Shown: positions 43,343 through 52,124, counted from the first letter of the stretch. The stretch: DNA of 64,000 nucleotides from a virus (IMGVR_UViG_3300043464_002284:124001-188000), one strand, 5' to 3'. Numbers and translations are program-made. Notes: generated by a model from the letters alone, not told the origin.

Positions 43343-43679
43343 TTTGGCTATGGGATTAAAGGTTGGAGACAAGATTGTTAATGTGTTTATGGATGAGCTT
43401 GTTATATCAGCAATAGACCATAGTTATGATCCAAAACCACCAGTATTTATCGCATTAGATACTATGCTACAAAAACACTACTTGTGGTTTGATGATATTT
43501 ATTATCCAGATTTGTCTGATATTTGCGACGAAGAAAAGAGTTTTGTTCTTTGGGCTAAAGACAACAGACAATTTGTTGGAGAAAATTCGCGTCTACTCAA
43601 GACTGTTTATATGCAAGGATTCTCTATGGGCTTTGAACACAGAAGAAGGATCACGCACGAAGAGGCTATGCAAAAATGA
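43332..43679 (+). CDS. Hypothetical protein (115 aa)
   Basis: AAGGAGACAACT precedes the ATG at 43332. MGLKVGDKIVNVFMDELVIS, later YMQGFSMGFEHRRRITHEEA. No family recognised. ATGA coupling downstream. Confidence 0.6.
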   Translation: MRLDLAMGLKVGDKIVNVFMDELVISAIDHSYDPKPPVFIALDTMLQKHYLWFDDIYYPDLSDICDEEKSFVLWAKDNRQFVGENSRLLKTVYMQGFSMGFEHRRRITHEEAMQK

Positions 43680-43987
43680 GCGAGACATATGATCCCAACT
43701 GGAATCCAGACGATTACGATATGGCACTCAAGTATGAGCCTATGAATTTATCTAAAGTCAGCATTATCCTGTCACAATATAAAGGACAGCAGGTTTTAGA
43801 TTACATCATTGAGCTATATAAGTTAATTGAATATCAAAAGAAAAGAATATTTGAGCAAGAAAAAGAGATCATTGCTTTGAGACATGAGAAAGCATGGAAG
43901 CATTATGATAAACCTATAGAAAATTATGATCCAACCACAAGAAAGTATGTTGACAAACCACCCAAGTCTGGTAACATGAGTTGTTAA
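43676..43987 (+). CDS. Coiled-coil protein (103 aa)
   Basis: ATGA-coupled. LYKLIEYQKKRIFEQEKEII and RHEKAWKHYDKPIENYDP repeat the layout of 42248. Function unknown. Confidence 0.6.
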   Translation: MSETYDPNWNPDDYDMALKYEPMNLSKVSIILSQYKGQQVLDYIIELYKLIEYQKKRIFEQEKEIIALRHEKAWKHYDKPIENYDPTTRKYVDKPPKSGNMSC

Positions 43988-43988
43988 T

Positions 43989-44240
43989 ATGATGATCTCC
44001 GAAATCAAAAAATGGGCTAAAACACAGGGTTATGAAGTAATTAAAGACAAGGAAGATGGTCTTTATTATTGGGCTAAGTTAGATGCTGGGCCGGATGCCA
44101 GCGGAGTAGCCAAAAGTGTGAGTAAAGTAGCTACCGCTATTTTTAATCATATCACAGAAGATAAGTGGGTTGAGCATCAAACCAAGTTTAAGGAAGAACA
44201 AGTCGATATTCAATTCACTGTGAGCGATTATGGAAAATAA
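43989..44240 (+). CDS. Hypothetical protein (83 aa)
   Basis: Two ATGs in tandem (43989, 43992). MISEIKKWAKTQGYEVIKDK, then VAKSVSKVATAIFNHITEDK; a short phage family pattern. Overlaps the next gene. Confidence 0.6.
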   Translation: MMISEIKKWAKTQGYEVIKDKEDGLYYWAKLDAGPDASGVAKSVSKVATAIFNHITEDKWVEHQTKFKEEQVDIQFTVSDYGK

Positions 44241-44403
44241 AGAAGAAGTTAAAACACAAATGATACCAGTAGTTCCAGCACTAACTTTTGGAGGTATAAT
44301 TAATGCCTCTGTAAGTGGTATTGTTAGTTTTATAGCTGTATACTTCTTTACTCCAGTATGGAATAAGATTACTAATTATTGGAACAATAATGAAATACAT
44401 TAA
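44230..44403 (+). CDS. Membrane protein (57 aa)
   Basis: ATG inside the previous gene. Helix IINASVSGIVSFIAVYFFTP, preceded by an acidic N-terminus. Overlaps the next gene by 14 nt. Confidence 0.5.
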   Translation: MENKEEVKTQMIPVVPALTFGGIINASVSGIVSFIAVYFFTPVWNKITNYWNNNEIH

Positions 44404-44626
44404 GTTTGTTTCTAAGACAGATGAATGGTTTGATGCTGGTACGGAAGTTTTTGATGCTACAATATGCGATTGGGGAAGAACTTTAAAGAGAATGGCTGTT
44501 GATGACTATGCCGTTTGGCTAAAAGCTGGACATATTCTTGGTAGAGGACTAAAGAATGGATTTTGGGATGAGGAACTTTGTCCATTAGAAGAGTTTGAAA
44601 TATCATATACAGAGGATCAAGTATGA
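44390..44626 (+). CDS. Conserved phage protein (78 aa)
   Basis: [20 protein letters not shown], then [20 protein letters not shown]: matches a short family often seen in phages ([17 protein letters not shown]...G-x-x-lgRG-x-...DEE-x-Cp-x-eEF). Function unknown. ATGA coupling to thyX. Confidence 0.65.
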   Translation: MKYIKFVSKTDEWFDAGTEVFDATICDWGRTLKRMAVDDYAVWLKAGHILGRGLKNGFWDEELCPLEEFEISYTEDQV

Positions 44627-45270
44627 GTGTAAAACTAATTTCAGTGACTCCAGACGCAGAAAAGTTAATGGCATATTGTGCCAGAGTAAGTAATCCAAGT
44701 AATCAAGACAACGACAATTATTCAAAGCTATTGGCTTATTGCATTAAGCATCAGCACTGGAGTATTTTTGAACAAGCTTTTATGACCGTTGAAATCAACA
44801 CCACAAGAGGATTAGCTGCTCAAATTCTCAGACATAGAAGTTTTACTTTTCAGGAATTTAGTCAAAGATATGCTGATACTACATTACTAGCTGAAGATAT
44901 TCCAACTTTTGAATTGCGAAGACAAGACAATAAAAATAGACAGAATAGTATTGATGATATATCTGATGAGACTAAAGTAAAATGGAATACTAAAATTCGT
45001 GAACATTTTGCAAAAGCTAAGTCTATCTATGATGGTATGATAGCTGACGGCATAGCTAAAGAATGTGCTAGATTTGTTTTGCCATTAGCAACTCCCACTA
45101 GACTTTATATGAGTGGTTCTATTCGTAGTTGGATTCACTATATTGAATTACGATCCTCAAATGGAACTCAAAAAGAACATAGACTTATTGTAGAAGAAAT
45201 CAAGAAAGTTTTTTCAGAACAATTCCCCACAGTTTCAGAAGCACTAGGATGGAATAATGGAAATGTATAA
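44623..45270 (+). CDS. thyX: Flavin-dependent thymidylate synthase
   Basis: 215 aa. It makes dTMP from dUMP using FAD/NADPH and methylenetetrahydrofolate. The ThyX signature is [14 protein letters not shown] (usual RHRxxSxNExSxRY, here T for S and Q for N). [20 protein letters not shown] and a C-terminal [11 protein letters not shown] follow the family's active-site layout. Common in large phages for DNA synthesis. Overlaps both neighbours. Confidence 0.95.
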   Translation: MSVKLISVTPDAEKLMAYCARVSNPSNQDNDNYSKLLAYCIKHQHWSIFEQAFMTVEINTTRGLAAQILRHRSFTFQEFSQRYADTTLLAEDIPTFELRRQDNKNRQNSIDDISDETKVKWNTKIREHFAKAKSIYDGMIADGIAKECARFVLPLATPTRLYMSGSIRSWIHYIELRSSNGTQKEHRLIVEEIKKVFSEQFPTVSEALGWNNGNV

Positions 45271-45451
45271 TATCACAGCACAGGTGTATGAATTACATGA
45301 CGCTTCTAAGCAACATCTTTTAATTAATCAAGTTATAGATGCTGATTCAGAAGAGGATGCTATTTTTCAATTTAAGAATCAATATCGTATTAAATTTCAG
45401 GTAGTTAAAATCCATTCAGTAGAACAGTTTGAATATGGAAACCAAACCTAA
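45257..45451 (+). CDS. Hypothetical protein (64 aa)
   Basis: Overlaps thyX by 14 nt. [20 protein letters not shown], then [17 protein letters not shown]: resembles short phage ferredoxin-like proteins with an A-x-s-e-eeA motif. Function unknown. Confidence 0.55.
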   Translation: MEMYNITAQVYELHDASKQHLLINQVIDADSEEDAIFQFKNQYRIKFQVVKIHSVEQFEYGNQT

Positions 45452-46070
45452 CTTAACTCTTAAAATTGTTAGAGAATTACTTGATCATGGATTCTCTGTA
45501 CTATTATATAACGTAGAACAACTACCAGATGCTTGTGGTGGATGGTGTTCTATTGATGAAAATGAGAGAGAATTTGTGGTGGCTATGAAGCATCACATGG
45601 GCTTTGAGATTCTGATTCATGAATATTGTCATTTCTTACAATGGAAAACTGATCGTAAATTATGGGATAAAAGTATGTCTACTTATGATATTCTTTTTGA
45701 CTGGATTAGTTTCCCCTCACTGGTTCATAATGCTTTTATTAAGGATAATAAGTTTACTCAACAAGAACTAGATCAAAGTTTGCATGATATTCTAGAGATA
45801 GAACATGATTGTGAAAAAAGAGTTCTGAAATTAGTTAAGAATTGTCCTATTGAGGATTTTGATACAGATAAATATATTCGTGCTGCCAACGCTTATTTGT
45901 GGTCTTATCATTTAAATAGAGAATTAAGAATGAGACCTAAGAATCCTATTTATTCAGAAAGAGTGCTGGAGCATATGCCGAATACTTTTAATTCCGATCT
46001 ATCTTTTTATCTAGATCGTTATAATCTTACCGATTCTATTCGACAAGCATTGCTGGTTGAATACGAATAA
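45435..46070 (+). CDS. Putative zinc metallopeptidase-like protein
   Basis: 211 aa from ATG 45435. ILIHEYCHFLQW contains HExxH, and DILEIEHDCEKRVLKLV could supply the third ligand; this pairing occurs in a phage protein family of unknown role. Overlaps the previous gene by 17 nt. Peptidase activity is inferred only. Confidence 0.6.
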   Translation: METKPNLTLKIVRELLDHGFSVLLYNVEQLPDACGGWCSIDENEREFVVAMKHHMGFEILIHEYCHFLQWKTDRKLWDKSMSTYDILFDWISFPSLVHNAFIKDNKFTQQELDQSLHDILEIEHDCEKRVLKLVKNCPIEDFDTDKYIRAANAYLWSYHLNRELRMRPKNPIYSERVLEHMPNTFNSDLSFYLDRYNLTDSIRQALLVEYE

Positions 46071-46084
46071 TTCTCAAGTCTGGC

Positions 46085-46113
46085 TTGACAACTTGACGAT
46101 ACTAGGATATAAT
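46085..46113 (+). promoter_or_regulatory. Promoter of the UvdE-like gene (CGATA spacer)
   Basis: TTGACA, 17 bp with GACGATACTAG, TATAAT. It places the start at 46132. Confidence 0.7.
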
Positions 46114-46131
46114 CTCAGCACAGGAGACACT

Positions 46132-47043
46132 ATGAATAAACTTGGATTATGTTGTATATCCCTCAATCTGAAAGAACAGGGATTTAGTCATCAGACTATG
46201 ACTTTTAAACGATTCAATTCTTTGCCGCGAGAAGAAGCACTAGACATTCTTGGTGATAGAATCCAAAACAATCTGGAAGTAACCAATAAAACAATTCAAT
46301 TTTGTGCAGAAAACAACTATGTTTATCGTGTTAGTAGCGACATTTTTCCTCTTATTACTTACGATGAGGCTAATGTAAGTCTTGAAGATTTGCCTAATTA
46401 TGACGAAATACAAGATGCGTTTGACAATCTTTCAGAAACTATTTCCTCTACTAGCGTTCGTGTTTCTGCTCATCCAAGTGAATTTAACAGTCTGGCTAGT
46501 CTCAACGAAAAAGTTATCGAAAAAACCATTACAGAACTCAATTTCTACAGCAGTTTCTTTGACAGAATTGGACTTCCAGCAGATCGTAGATCGCCAATGA
46601 ATTTCCATATTCATAATAATAATGGAACCAGAGAAGAAATCGCCCACAGGTTCTACAACAACTTTAAGAAACTGGACAATAACTGTCAGGCTCGCATCAC
46701 AATCGAAAACGATGACAAACTTAACTGCTGGAGTGTGAAAGAATTAGTAGATATCTTCCATCCGATTACTCGTATTCCAATATGTTTCGACTATTTACAT
46801 CACAAGTGCCACCCAAATGGTCTGACAGAACGCGAAGCGATTAATATGTGTTGGGATACTTGGCAAACCAGACCACTTTTTCATTATAGTGAAAGTAGAG
46901 AGGGAAATAATCCACGGGCGCACGCAGATTATCCAGAAAATACTTTTGATAATTATGGTCTTGAGTTTGATATTGATCTAGAACTAAAAGCAAAAGACTT
47001 GGCTCTTGCAAAATATGATTCGTTACTAAACTGTGTTTCTTAA
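46132..47043 (+). CDS. UV damage endonuclease-like protein (UvdE/UVDE fold)
   Basis: 303 aa with CAGGAGACACT upstream. It follows the UVDE TIM-barrel order: LGLCCISLNLKEQG, YRVSSDIFPLITYDEA, SAHPSEFNSLAS, FHIHNNNGTREEIAHRF, ITIENDD, CFDYLHHKCHPNG and SESREGNNPRAHADY. Acidic/His metal ligands appear conserved. UVDE cuts 5' to UV photoproducts without a sugar-lyase step. Probably protects phage DNA. Confidence 0.88.
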   Translation: MNKLGLCCISLNLKEQGFSHQTMTFKRFNSLPREEALDILGDRIQNNLEVTNKTIQFCAENNYVYRVSSDIFPLITYDEANVSLEDLPNYDEIQDAFDNLSETISSTSVRVSAHPSEFNSLASLNEKVIEKTITELNFYSSFFDRIGLPADRRSPMNFHIHNNNGTREEIAHRFYNNFKKLDNNCQARITIENDDKLNCWSVKELVDIFHPITRIPICFDYLHHKCHPNGLTEREAINMCWDTWQTRPLFHYSESREGNNPRAHADYPENTFDNYGLEFDIDLELKAKDLALAKYDSLLNCVS

Positions 47044-47059
47044 ATATAAGGAGATAATT

Positions 47060-47206
47060 ATGGCTCAAATCGGTGCAATTTCAATTAGTCCCAATGTTAA
47101 TACTCAAGCAATCATTAACTTGCTAAAGGAAGATAAGAAGATTACTATTGGTCAGGAACAGACTGCTCCCGATGGCTCTCGCTATATCCCCATAGAGAAG
47201 AACTAA
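47060..47206 (+). CDS. Hypothetical protein (48 aa)
   Basis: AAGGAGATAATT upstream. MAQIGAISISPNVNTQAIIN start. Function unknown. Confidence 0.55.
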   Translation: MAQIGAISISPNVNTQAIINLLKEDKKITIGQEQTAPDGSRYIPIEKN

Positions 47207-47207
47207 A

Positions 47208-47357
47208 ATGTCGGCTAACCTTATTCTTATTACTGGTATAATATATCTTTATATAGCCATTGAACAAGGTTATCTACATAATAATTATGGTATGTTTATT
47301 GCATATCTTGGTTATGCGGCGGCGAATGTTGGATTATATATCTTAGCTTCTAAGTAG
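47208..47357 (+). CDS. Two-helix membrane protein (49 aa)
   Basis: Begins 1 nt after the previous stop. LILITGIIYLYIAIEQGYLH and FIAYLGYAAANVGLYILAS: two short helices. Function unknown. Confidence 0.55.
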   Translation: MSANLILITGIIYLYIAIEQGYLHNNYGMFIAYLGYAAANVGLYILASK

Positions 47358-47365
47358 GAGGTCTT

Positions 47366-47557
47366 ATGAAAGAACCTAAAAGAATTAAACTTGATCCAGA
47401 AACTCCAACACCAAAAGAACCAACCAAACGCCCATTACCTCCGCTGATTAAACCGGAGTGGAATGTAACTGGTCAAGATAATGATGATGTTTATACTCCA
47501 CTAGACCTAGATAAGATTAATAGATTATTGGATGAAACGAATGAAGATAATTCATAA
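47366..47557 (+). CDS. Pro-rich hypothetical protein (63 aa)
   Basis: GTAGGAGGTCTT upstream. PETPTPKEPTKRPLPPLIKP then an acidic end with LDLDKINRLLDETNED. Probably disordered. Overlaps the next gene. Confidence 0.55.
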   Translation: MKEPKRIKLDPETPTPKEPTKRPLPPLIKPEWNVTGQDNDDVYTPLDLDKINRLLDETNEDNS

Positions 47558-47993
47558 AACAATCAAGAAATCTTATGATAATTGGAGTCCTAGTTCTTTG
47601 ATTCGCTGCTATCATTATGCTGCTGCTTTTGATGGCACAAAAATGATTGAGTTTGCACAAAATAATCCTATCAAGATGAGTACAAAGGCTTTCAGAATAG
47701 GAAAAAGATTTAATATCCCCAAATATTTGGAGTATCCTTATGTTCATAGTGAGTCTCATCTTATTTCTAAATTACTTGATCGCTATAACTCCATTGATCC
47801 TAATTGGAGCATATGTGTCTTACGAATTAACAGACAGGGATTAATACTTGGAAGTAAACCTTGTGTTAATTGTTCTAAGCTATTAAATGCTGTGGGATTA
47901 AATAACGTCTATCATAGTGATGATGATGGAAACTTTGTTTGTCCTACTAAAACCATCAAGATTGAACGCATGGTAGATATTCCCCATGTTTGA
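47532..47993 (+). CDS. Cytidine-deaminase-fold-like protein
   Basis: 153 aa. VHSESHLISKLLDRY provides H-x-E and LGSKPCVNCSKLLNAVGLNN provides PCxxC, the two zinc motifs of the cytidine/deoxycytidylate deaminase superfamily. The substrate is unclear; small phage deaminases act in nucleotide metabolism. A second ATG at 47541 is possible. Confidence 0.6.
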   Translation: MKRMKIIHKTIKKSYDNWSPSSLIRCYHYAAAFDGTKMIEFAQNNPIKMSTKAFRIGKRFNIPKYLEYPYVHSESHLISKLLDRYNSIDPNWSICVLRINRQGLILGSKPCVNCSKLLNAVGLNNVYHSDDDGNFVCPTKTIKIERMVDIPHV

Positions 47994-48288
47994 ACCAGAG
48001 TGGATGGAATATTTTGAGAGAGAAGCTCCGTTTTCCTATTACTGTATTATTTGTTTGGGATACTTAGGTAAAATACTATTTTATTTCTCGTATGTTATAC
48101 TCTTGATATTTTTATTTGTTCCTCTTTTCATGATATACTCTGGCACAAAAGCTATTAAAATCAAATTAGTAGAGGATAAAAAGCATAAAAAACTACGCAA
48201 AGAAAAAGAGAAACAAGAACAGCTTCATCAGAACCTATATTTAGATCATCTAGACAGAAATATAAAAAAGAAAAAGAAACACAAATAG
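47986..48288 (+). CDS. Membrane protein with basic coiled tail (100 aa)
   Basis: Overlaps the previous gene by 8 nt. Two helices at ~17-50 (YYCIICLGYLGKILFYFSYV then ILLIFLFVPLFMIYS) and a Lys/Glu-rich tail ending KKKKKHK. Function unknown. Confidence 0.6.
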   Translation: MFEPEWMEYFEREAPFSYYCIICLGYLGKILFYFSYVILLIFLFVPLFMIYSGTKAIKIKLVEDKKHKKLRKEKEKQEQLHQNLYLDHLDRNIKKKKKHK

Positions 48289-48304
48289 TTTCTAAAGTCT
48301 GCCT

Positions 48305-48333
48305 GTTGACAACTCCGATACTTGTGGTATAAA
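48305..48333 (+). promoter_or_regulatory. Promoter of the 48368 operon (CGATA spacer)
   Basis: TTGACA, 17 bp with TCCGATAC, TATAAA. Confidence 0.65.
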
Positions 48334-48367
48334 ACATGAGTTGTCACCGTGTCATTTTGGAGAAACT

Positions 48368-48586
48368 ATGAATTGCATTTATTGCAAAAATTGTGTTGGT
48401 GTTGAAAGATATGAGTTTCTTATAGAAACCAATAGAAATATTGTATGTAAAGAATGTTCAGCAGAACAAAAAGCTGTTGGATATATGGATTGGGGACATA
48501 AGACCGCACCAAGCTTGGTTATGGTTCCAAGCAATGCTAAAGAGACTATTAGGATTTTGAACAGAGCAAACAGGAGAGCTAGATGA
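48368..48586 (+). CDS. Zinc-ribbon protein (72 aa)
   Basis: GGAGAAACT precedes the ATG at 48368. MNCIYCKNCVGVERYEFLIE, CKECSAEQKAVGYMDW and KTAPSLVMVPSN: two CxxC pairs like DksA/TraR-type fingers, with a conserved middle found in other phages. Role unknown; a DksA-like regulator is one possibility. Confidence 0.6.
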   Translation: MNCIYCKNCVGVERYEFLIETNRNIVCKECSAEQKAVGYMDWGHKTAPSLVMVPSNAKETIRILNRANRRAR

Positions 48587-48831
48587 CTAATGAATTTGAG
48601 CTTGAGGGACTATTGTTTAAGCAGGTTGAGAAGCCTAAAAATCATTTGATGACTAAAGTTATTAATGTATTCCATGACTATTATCGAATTAATGTTTATA
48701 CTCAGATTGAAGAAGAGGGATTGTTGAAGCGAAAAATTTCTCAAAGCTACATGACAACTTTTAGAAACAATGTTTTGACTATTATTCCAGATCCAGATAA
48801 AAAGCCAGACGATCTTAAAAAGAAAAGGTGA
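48583..48831 (+). CDS. Hypothetical protein (82 aa)
   Basis: ATGA-coupled. MTNEFELEGLLFKQVEKPKN start, then YYRINVYTQIEEEGLLKRKI; beta-rich. Function unknown. Confidence 0.6.
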   Translation: MTNEFELEGLLFKQVEKPKNHLMTKVINVFHDYYRINVYTQIEEEGLLKRKISQSYMTTFRNNVLTIIPDPDKKPDDLKKKR

Positions 48832-48834
48832 GTT

Positions 48835-49056
48835 ATGCCGATAGCAACTTTAAAATTTAAACTACCAGAAGAACAATACGAGTTTGATACTGCTATTCAA
48901 GCTGGTGATGCTAAAAGAATGTTGTGGGATTTTTCTCAACAACTACGATCTTGGCAGAAATACAGCAATGATTTTACCGACGCGGGCGATGCTCTTGACA
49001 AGATTAGATCAGAATTTCACAGATTAGTTACAGAATATAATATCAACATAGACTAA
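48835..49056 (+). CDS. Conserved small phage protein (73 aa)
   Basis: MPIATLKFKLPEEQYEFDTA, then AGDAKRMLWDFSQQLRSWQK and DALDKIRSEFHRLV: matches a short family in phages (tLkFnlPee-x-ef-x-x-Ain-g-...d-qyLRs). Function unknown. Confidence 0.65.
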   Translation: MPIATLKFKLPEEQYEFDTAIQAGDAKRMLWDFSQQLRSWQKYSNDFTDAGDALDKIRSEFHRLVTEYNINID

Positions 49057-49066
49057 GGAGATTATT

Positions 49067-49339
49067 ATGCCACTATTTGAAGTTAATACCGTTTCTTTGT
49101 TTCGTCATAAGTATGTTATTGAGGCTAAGAGTCTTGAACACGCATATGATACTGTATTGATTGATAAGCCAGAAGAATTGACCCAAAAACATCTTGAAGA
49201 AACTATTCTTGATGGTCGAAAGATTGGTCGAAAAGAATTTGAAAGACTTTGCGATGAATCTCTTAACGATAGTACAGAATTGAGTAATGCTCATCTTGGA
49301 ACACGAATTATACACAAGGTAGACTATAATGAGTCCTGA
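49067..49339 (+). CDS. Conserved small phage protein (90 aa)
   Basis: AAGGAGATTATT upstream. FRHKYVIEAKSLEHAYDTVL, then TQKHLEETILDGRKIGRKEF: matches a short family (FrhrYvieakslehA-x-D-x-V...Q-x-hL-x-E-x-I). Function unknown. Overlaps the next gene. Confidence 0.65.
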   Translation: MPLFEVNTVSLFRHKYVIEAKSLEHAYDTVLIDKPEELTQKHLEETILDGRKIGRKEFERLCDESLNDSTELSNAHLGTRIIHKVDYNES

Positions 49340-49736
49340 ACTAACAGCTAAATTAATTTCAGCCTATCCTGAACAGTTTAAAAATCTTACATGGATAGAA
49401 TGTGGGGATGGTTGGTTTAATATCCTATCCAAGCTATGTTATATTGTAGATAATCGTCTTCATTACAAGCAAAAGATTAATGAGCCTCTAGATTTTTTCT
49501 ATTGGAGTCAGATTAAAGAAAAGTTTGGCGGACTAAGAGCCTATGCTTATGGTGCTGATGACTTTATTAGAGGAGCAATAGAAATGGCAGAAAGTATGAG
49601 TTATATCACTTGTGAAGTAACTGGTGAAAGAGGAAAACTTCGCAAACAAAGAATAGACGATGAAGGAGAGCCAGTTATGGCATGGATTAAAACTCTTTGT
49701 GACACTGAGGCTAAGAAAGAAGGATATGTAGTATGA
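49329..49736 (+). CDS. Conserved phage protein, KEKFGGLR type (135 aa)
   Basis: WIECGDGWFNILSKLC, WSQIKEKFGGLRAYAYG and EMAESMSYITCEVTGERGKL match a widespread phage family of unknown function (ecgdGWf...qIKEKfGgLRfY...aE-x-S-x-x-tCe-x-tG). ATGA coupling to the phosphoesterase. Confidence 0.75.
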   Translation: MSPELTAKLISAYPEQFKNLTWIECGDGWFNILSKLCYIVDNRLHYKQKINEPLDFFYWSQIKEKFGGLRAYAYGADDFIRGAIEMAESMSYITCEVTGERGKLRKQRIDDEGEPVMAWIKTLCDTEAKKEGYVV

Positions 49737-50419
49737 CTTTTGATGCTATAGTTATTAGCGATATTCATTTAGGAAGTAATGTTTGTCAAGCTAAAACTCT
49801 GGCATCTTTTTTGTCTAGGATTGAACTTGGAGAGACTGATACTGACACTTTGATTATTAACGGTGATTTGTTTGATAGTTGGGATTTTCGCAAACTTAAA
49901 AAAGATCATTGGAAAATACTATCTCAAATCCGTAAAATATCTGACATTATTAAGGTTATCTGGATTAGAGGCAATCATGATGGGCCTGCTGATATGGTGA
50001 GTCATTTGATTGGGGTTGATTTTATGAATGAGTATAGTTTTATCAGCGGAGATGAAAAAATACTAATCTTGCATGGTGACATTTTTGATAATGTGATTTC
50101 AAAACATCCTAGATTGACGAAAATAGCTGACTATGTTTACCGATGGCTACAGATTTATGCTGGGCTATATTTCTCCAACCTTGCTAAACGCAGCAGTAAA
50201 ACCTTTTTAAGATGTTCTCAGGAAGTTTGTGATAGGGCTAAGTCTTATTGTTCTATTAAGAAATGTGACTCAATAATTTGTGGTCATACTCATTTAGCTA
50301 CAACTGATGTTTCTGGATCAACCCATTACTATAATAGCGGATGCTGGACAGATCATCCATGTTCATATATTTCAATTAAAGATGGTCACATTAAAATAAA
50401 TTATGTGGATATCCTGTAG
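49733..50419 (+). CDS. Calcineurin-like metallophosphoesterase 2 (LpxH-like)
   Basis: 228 aa. ISDIHLGSN, INGDLFDSWDF, RGNHDGP, LHGDIFDN and CGHTHLATT give the full metal site. A middle helical insert and the final GHTHxA resemble UDP-2,3-diacylglucosamine hydrolases, but lipid A activity cannot be claimed from motifs. Confidence 0.85.
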   Translation: MTFDAIVISDIHLGSNVCQAKTLASFLSRIELGETDTDTLIINGDLFDSWDFRKLKKDHWKILSQIRKISDIIKVIWIRGNHDGPADMVSHLIGVDFMNEYSFISGDEKILILHGDIFDNVISKHPRLTKIADYVYRWLQIYAGLYFSNLAKRSSKTFLRCSQEVCDRAKSYCSIKKCDSIICGHTHLATTDVSGSTHYYNSGCWTDHPCSYISIKDGHIKINYVDIL

Positions 50420-50456
50420 ATTTTGAAAAAATCTCAGAACCACTAAAGAATCCCTC

Positions 50457-50484
50457 TTGACAGTGCCGATAATTGAGTTATACT
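50457..50484 (+). promoter_or_regulatory. Promoter of the 50521 operon (CGATA spacer)
   Basis: TTGACA, 16 bp with GCCGATAATTG, TATACT. Confidence 0.7.
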
Positions 50485-50520
50485 TAGGATGTAACGTCAA
50501 CAAACACAGGAGAAAAGAAA

Positions 50521-50925
50521 ATGGGTAAGGGTCAAAAAACTTGTGAAAAATGTGGAGCTACCACAGGCCCGCGAGCTTATCTGTGTCCTAAATGCAATGC
50601 TCCGTTCGTCTTTAAGGCAAAGAGCAAAGAGGCAAAGAACACAAAGATTATTCGTGACTTTAATTGGAAGGAACTGATCAAGGGAGACAGAATCAGGGTT
50701 GGTGGAGGCCCATACTTTGCTAAGGGTGCTGAATTCATCCCGATGGGTTATAGGGGTCGTTTTGTTGTCGAGGGGATCGACCAGCATGGAATTAAAGCAT
50801 GGGGTCTGGACAAGCATCAAGGCTTCTGCCATATTTATATGGGGCCGGATATTCAGAACAAAGAGACTGGCGTTTGGAAGATTAAGCACAAGCTTATGAA
50901 ACTCAAACAAAAGGTGGAGGCATAA
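50521..50925 (+). CDS. Zinc-ribbon plus SH3-like protein (134 aa)
   Basis: CAGGAGAAAAGAAA precedes the ATG. N-terminal CEKCGATTGPRAYLCPKCN zinc ribbon; WKELIKGDRIRVGGGPYFAK, then GYRGRFVVEGIDQHGIKAWG looks like a KOW/SH3 barrel. Lys-rich C-terminus. Similar modules occur in large phages. Possibly nucleic-acid binding. Confidence 0.65.
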   Translation: MGKGQKTCEKCGATTGPRAYLCPKCNAPFVFKAKSKEAKNTKIIRDFNWKELIKGDRIRVGGGPYFAKGAEFIPMGYRGRFVVEGIDQHGIKAWGLDKHQGFCHIYMGPDIQNKETGVWKIKHKLMKLKQKVEA

Positions 50926-51206
50926 TGTCTCTCACCCAAGAACAAAAAGATCAGATCAATAGTCTGCTTGATAATAGAGACAAGATAGTCAATAGTCTCT
51001 ATCATATCGAACGTATTCTGAAAACCTATTTTCCAGAAGAATTTGAACGAGCAATCCAATTCTATCTACCTCAAATTACCACTGCTCTTTATGAGGATAA
51101 AAAGTGGCTAAGTAGGGGCGAATACAGTTTGCAGAACACTATTGACAATCTGCTTGAGCGGTGTAAAATTGATAGTGACGGTAAGGGTACTACAAAATAT
51201 CTTTAA
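50925..51206 (+). CDS. Hypothetical helical protein (93 aa)
   Basis: TAATG-coupled. MSLTQEQKDQINSLLDNRDK start; helical throughout. Function unknown. Confidence 0.6.
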   Translation: MSLTQEQKDQINSLLDNRDKIVNSLYHIERILKTYFPEEFERAIQFYLPQITTALYEDKKWLSRGEYSLQNTIDNLLERCKIDSDGKGTTKYL

Positions 51207-51218
51207 TTGGAACAAATA

Positions 51219-51590
51219 ATGGAAAGCTATAGCGTTATTGATTTGGAAGGTTATGCAAAAGCTATGAGGGATGGGGCAGCATCTTCTTTTGAGAAGGATT
51301 ATACTGAGAATTTGGATGAGTTTATCACTATTGGTCAGGTGATCAACATGATTAAAAAGAACAACCTGGGTCTGGATGAGGAAGGACACTATCTAATCAA
51401 TGAGGATATTTTTGAAGATGTATTCAACAATATCAGAACTTGGCTTTATGAAGTAGGTTTATGTAAACTAGCAGCAAAAGGCTTCGTAGACTGCTCATGG
51501 GATGATGAATCTAACGAAATGGTATTCTGGTTGGCTAACAAAGATAAGACAGAAATTCCTGCTAAACCCTCAAAGGATAATGATGACTAA
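51219..51590 (+). CDS. Tandem paralogue 1, SWDDESNEM type (123 aa)
   Basis: ATG at 51219. Its C-terminal FVDCSWDDESNEMVFW is repeated in the next gene (IECAWDDDSNEMIFW), as is the helical middle, so the two arose by duplication. A similar motif occurs in other phages. Function unknown. Overlaps the next gene by 8 nt. Confidence 0.65.
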   Translation: MESYSVIDLEGYAKAMRDGAASSFEKDYTENLDEFITIGQVINMIKKNNLGLDEEGHYLINEDIFEDVFNNIRTWLYEVGLCKLAAKGFVDCSWDDESNEMVFWLANKDKTEIPAKPSKDNDD

Positions 51591-51933
51591 TTATATTAAG
51601 ATTAGAAACCTGAAGCTTTTTATTAATAGCATTAGAAAAAATGCCGCTATGGTTTTCCCAGAATCATATTATGAACAAATAGATCATTTAATTTCTTTGT
51701 CTCAAACAGAAAATCTAGCTAGACAATATATTGAGCCTGGATATAATAATGAATTTATTCTTAGCGATGAGAATTATGATCTTCTTTGTGAAGAAATTAA
51801 AAAGTGGATTTATAACTCAAGTTTGAGCTTGGTGGCTTCATCTGGAAATATAGAGTGTGCTTGGGATGATGACTCTAATGAGATGATTTTTTGGCATCCA
51901 GAATCACACGAAACATTCAACACTATTAAATAA
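51583..51933 (+). CDS. Tandem paralogue 2, SWDDESNEM type (116 aa)
   Basis: Shares C-terminal IECAWDDDSNEMIFW with 51219 and a similar length. Function unknown. Confidence 0.65.
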   Translation: MTNYIKIRNLKLFINSIRKNAAMVFPESYYEQIDHLISLSQTENLARQYIEPGYNNEFILSDENYDLLCEEIKKWIYNSSLSLVASSGNIECAWDDDSNEMIFWHPESHETFNTIK

Positions 51934-51934
51934 T

Positions 51935-52090
51935 ATGTCTCAACAAGAAATACAAGAACTTAAAGAGCAAATACATGACTTAAAGGAATATCTATATTCT
52001 GACTTGTGTAAGGCTTGTGGAGACGCAGCATTAGCTCTAGATAAAATTAGTGAAAGACTAAATCAGCTAGAGTCTCAACAAAATTCCTAA
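51935..52090 (+). CDS. Coiled-coil protein (51 aa)
   Basis: MSQQEIQELKEQIHDLKEYL start; a CKAC pair in the middle. Function unknown. Confidence 0.5.
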   Translation: MSQQEIQELKEQIHDLKEYLYSDLCKACGDAALALDKISERLNQLESQQNS

Positions 52091-52094
52091 AGGT

Positions 52095-52124
52095 CTTGAC
52101 AGTGGTTGGTCGATATGATACAAT
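52095..52124 (+). promoter_or_regulatory. Promoter of tRNA-Ile (CGATA spacer)
   Basis: TTGACA, 18 bp with GTCGATATG, TACAAT, 14 nt before the tRNA. Confidence 0.65.
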
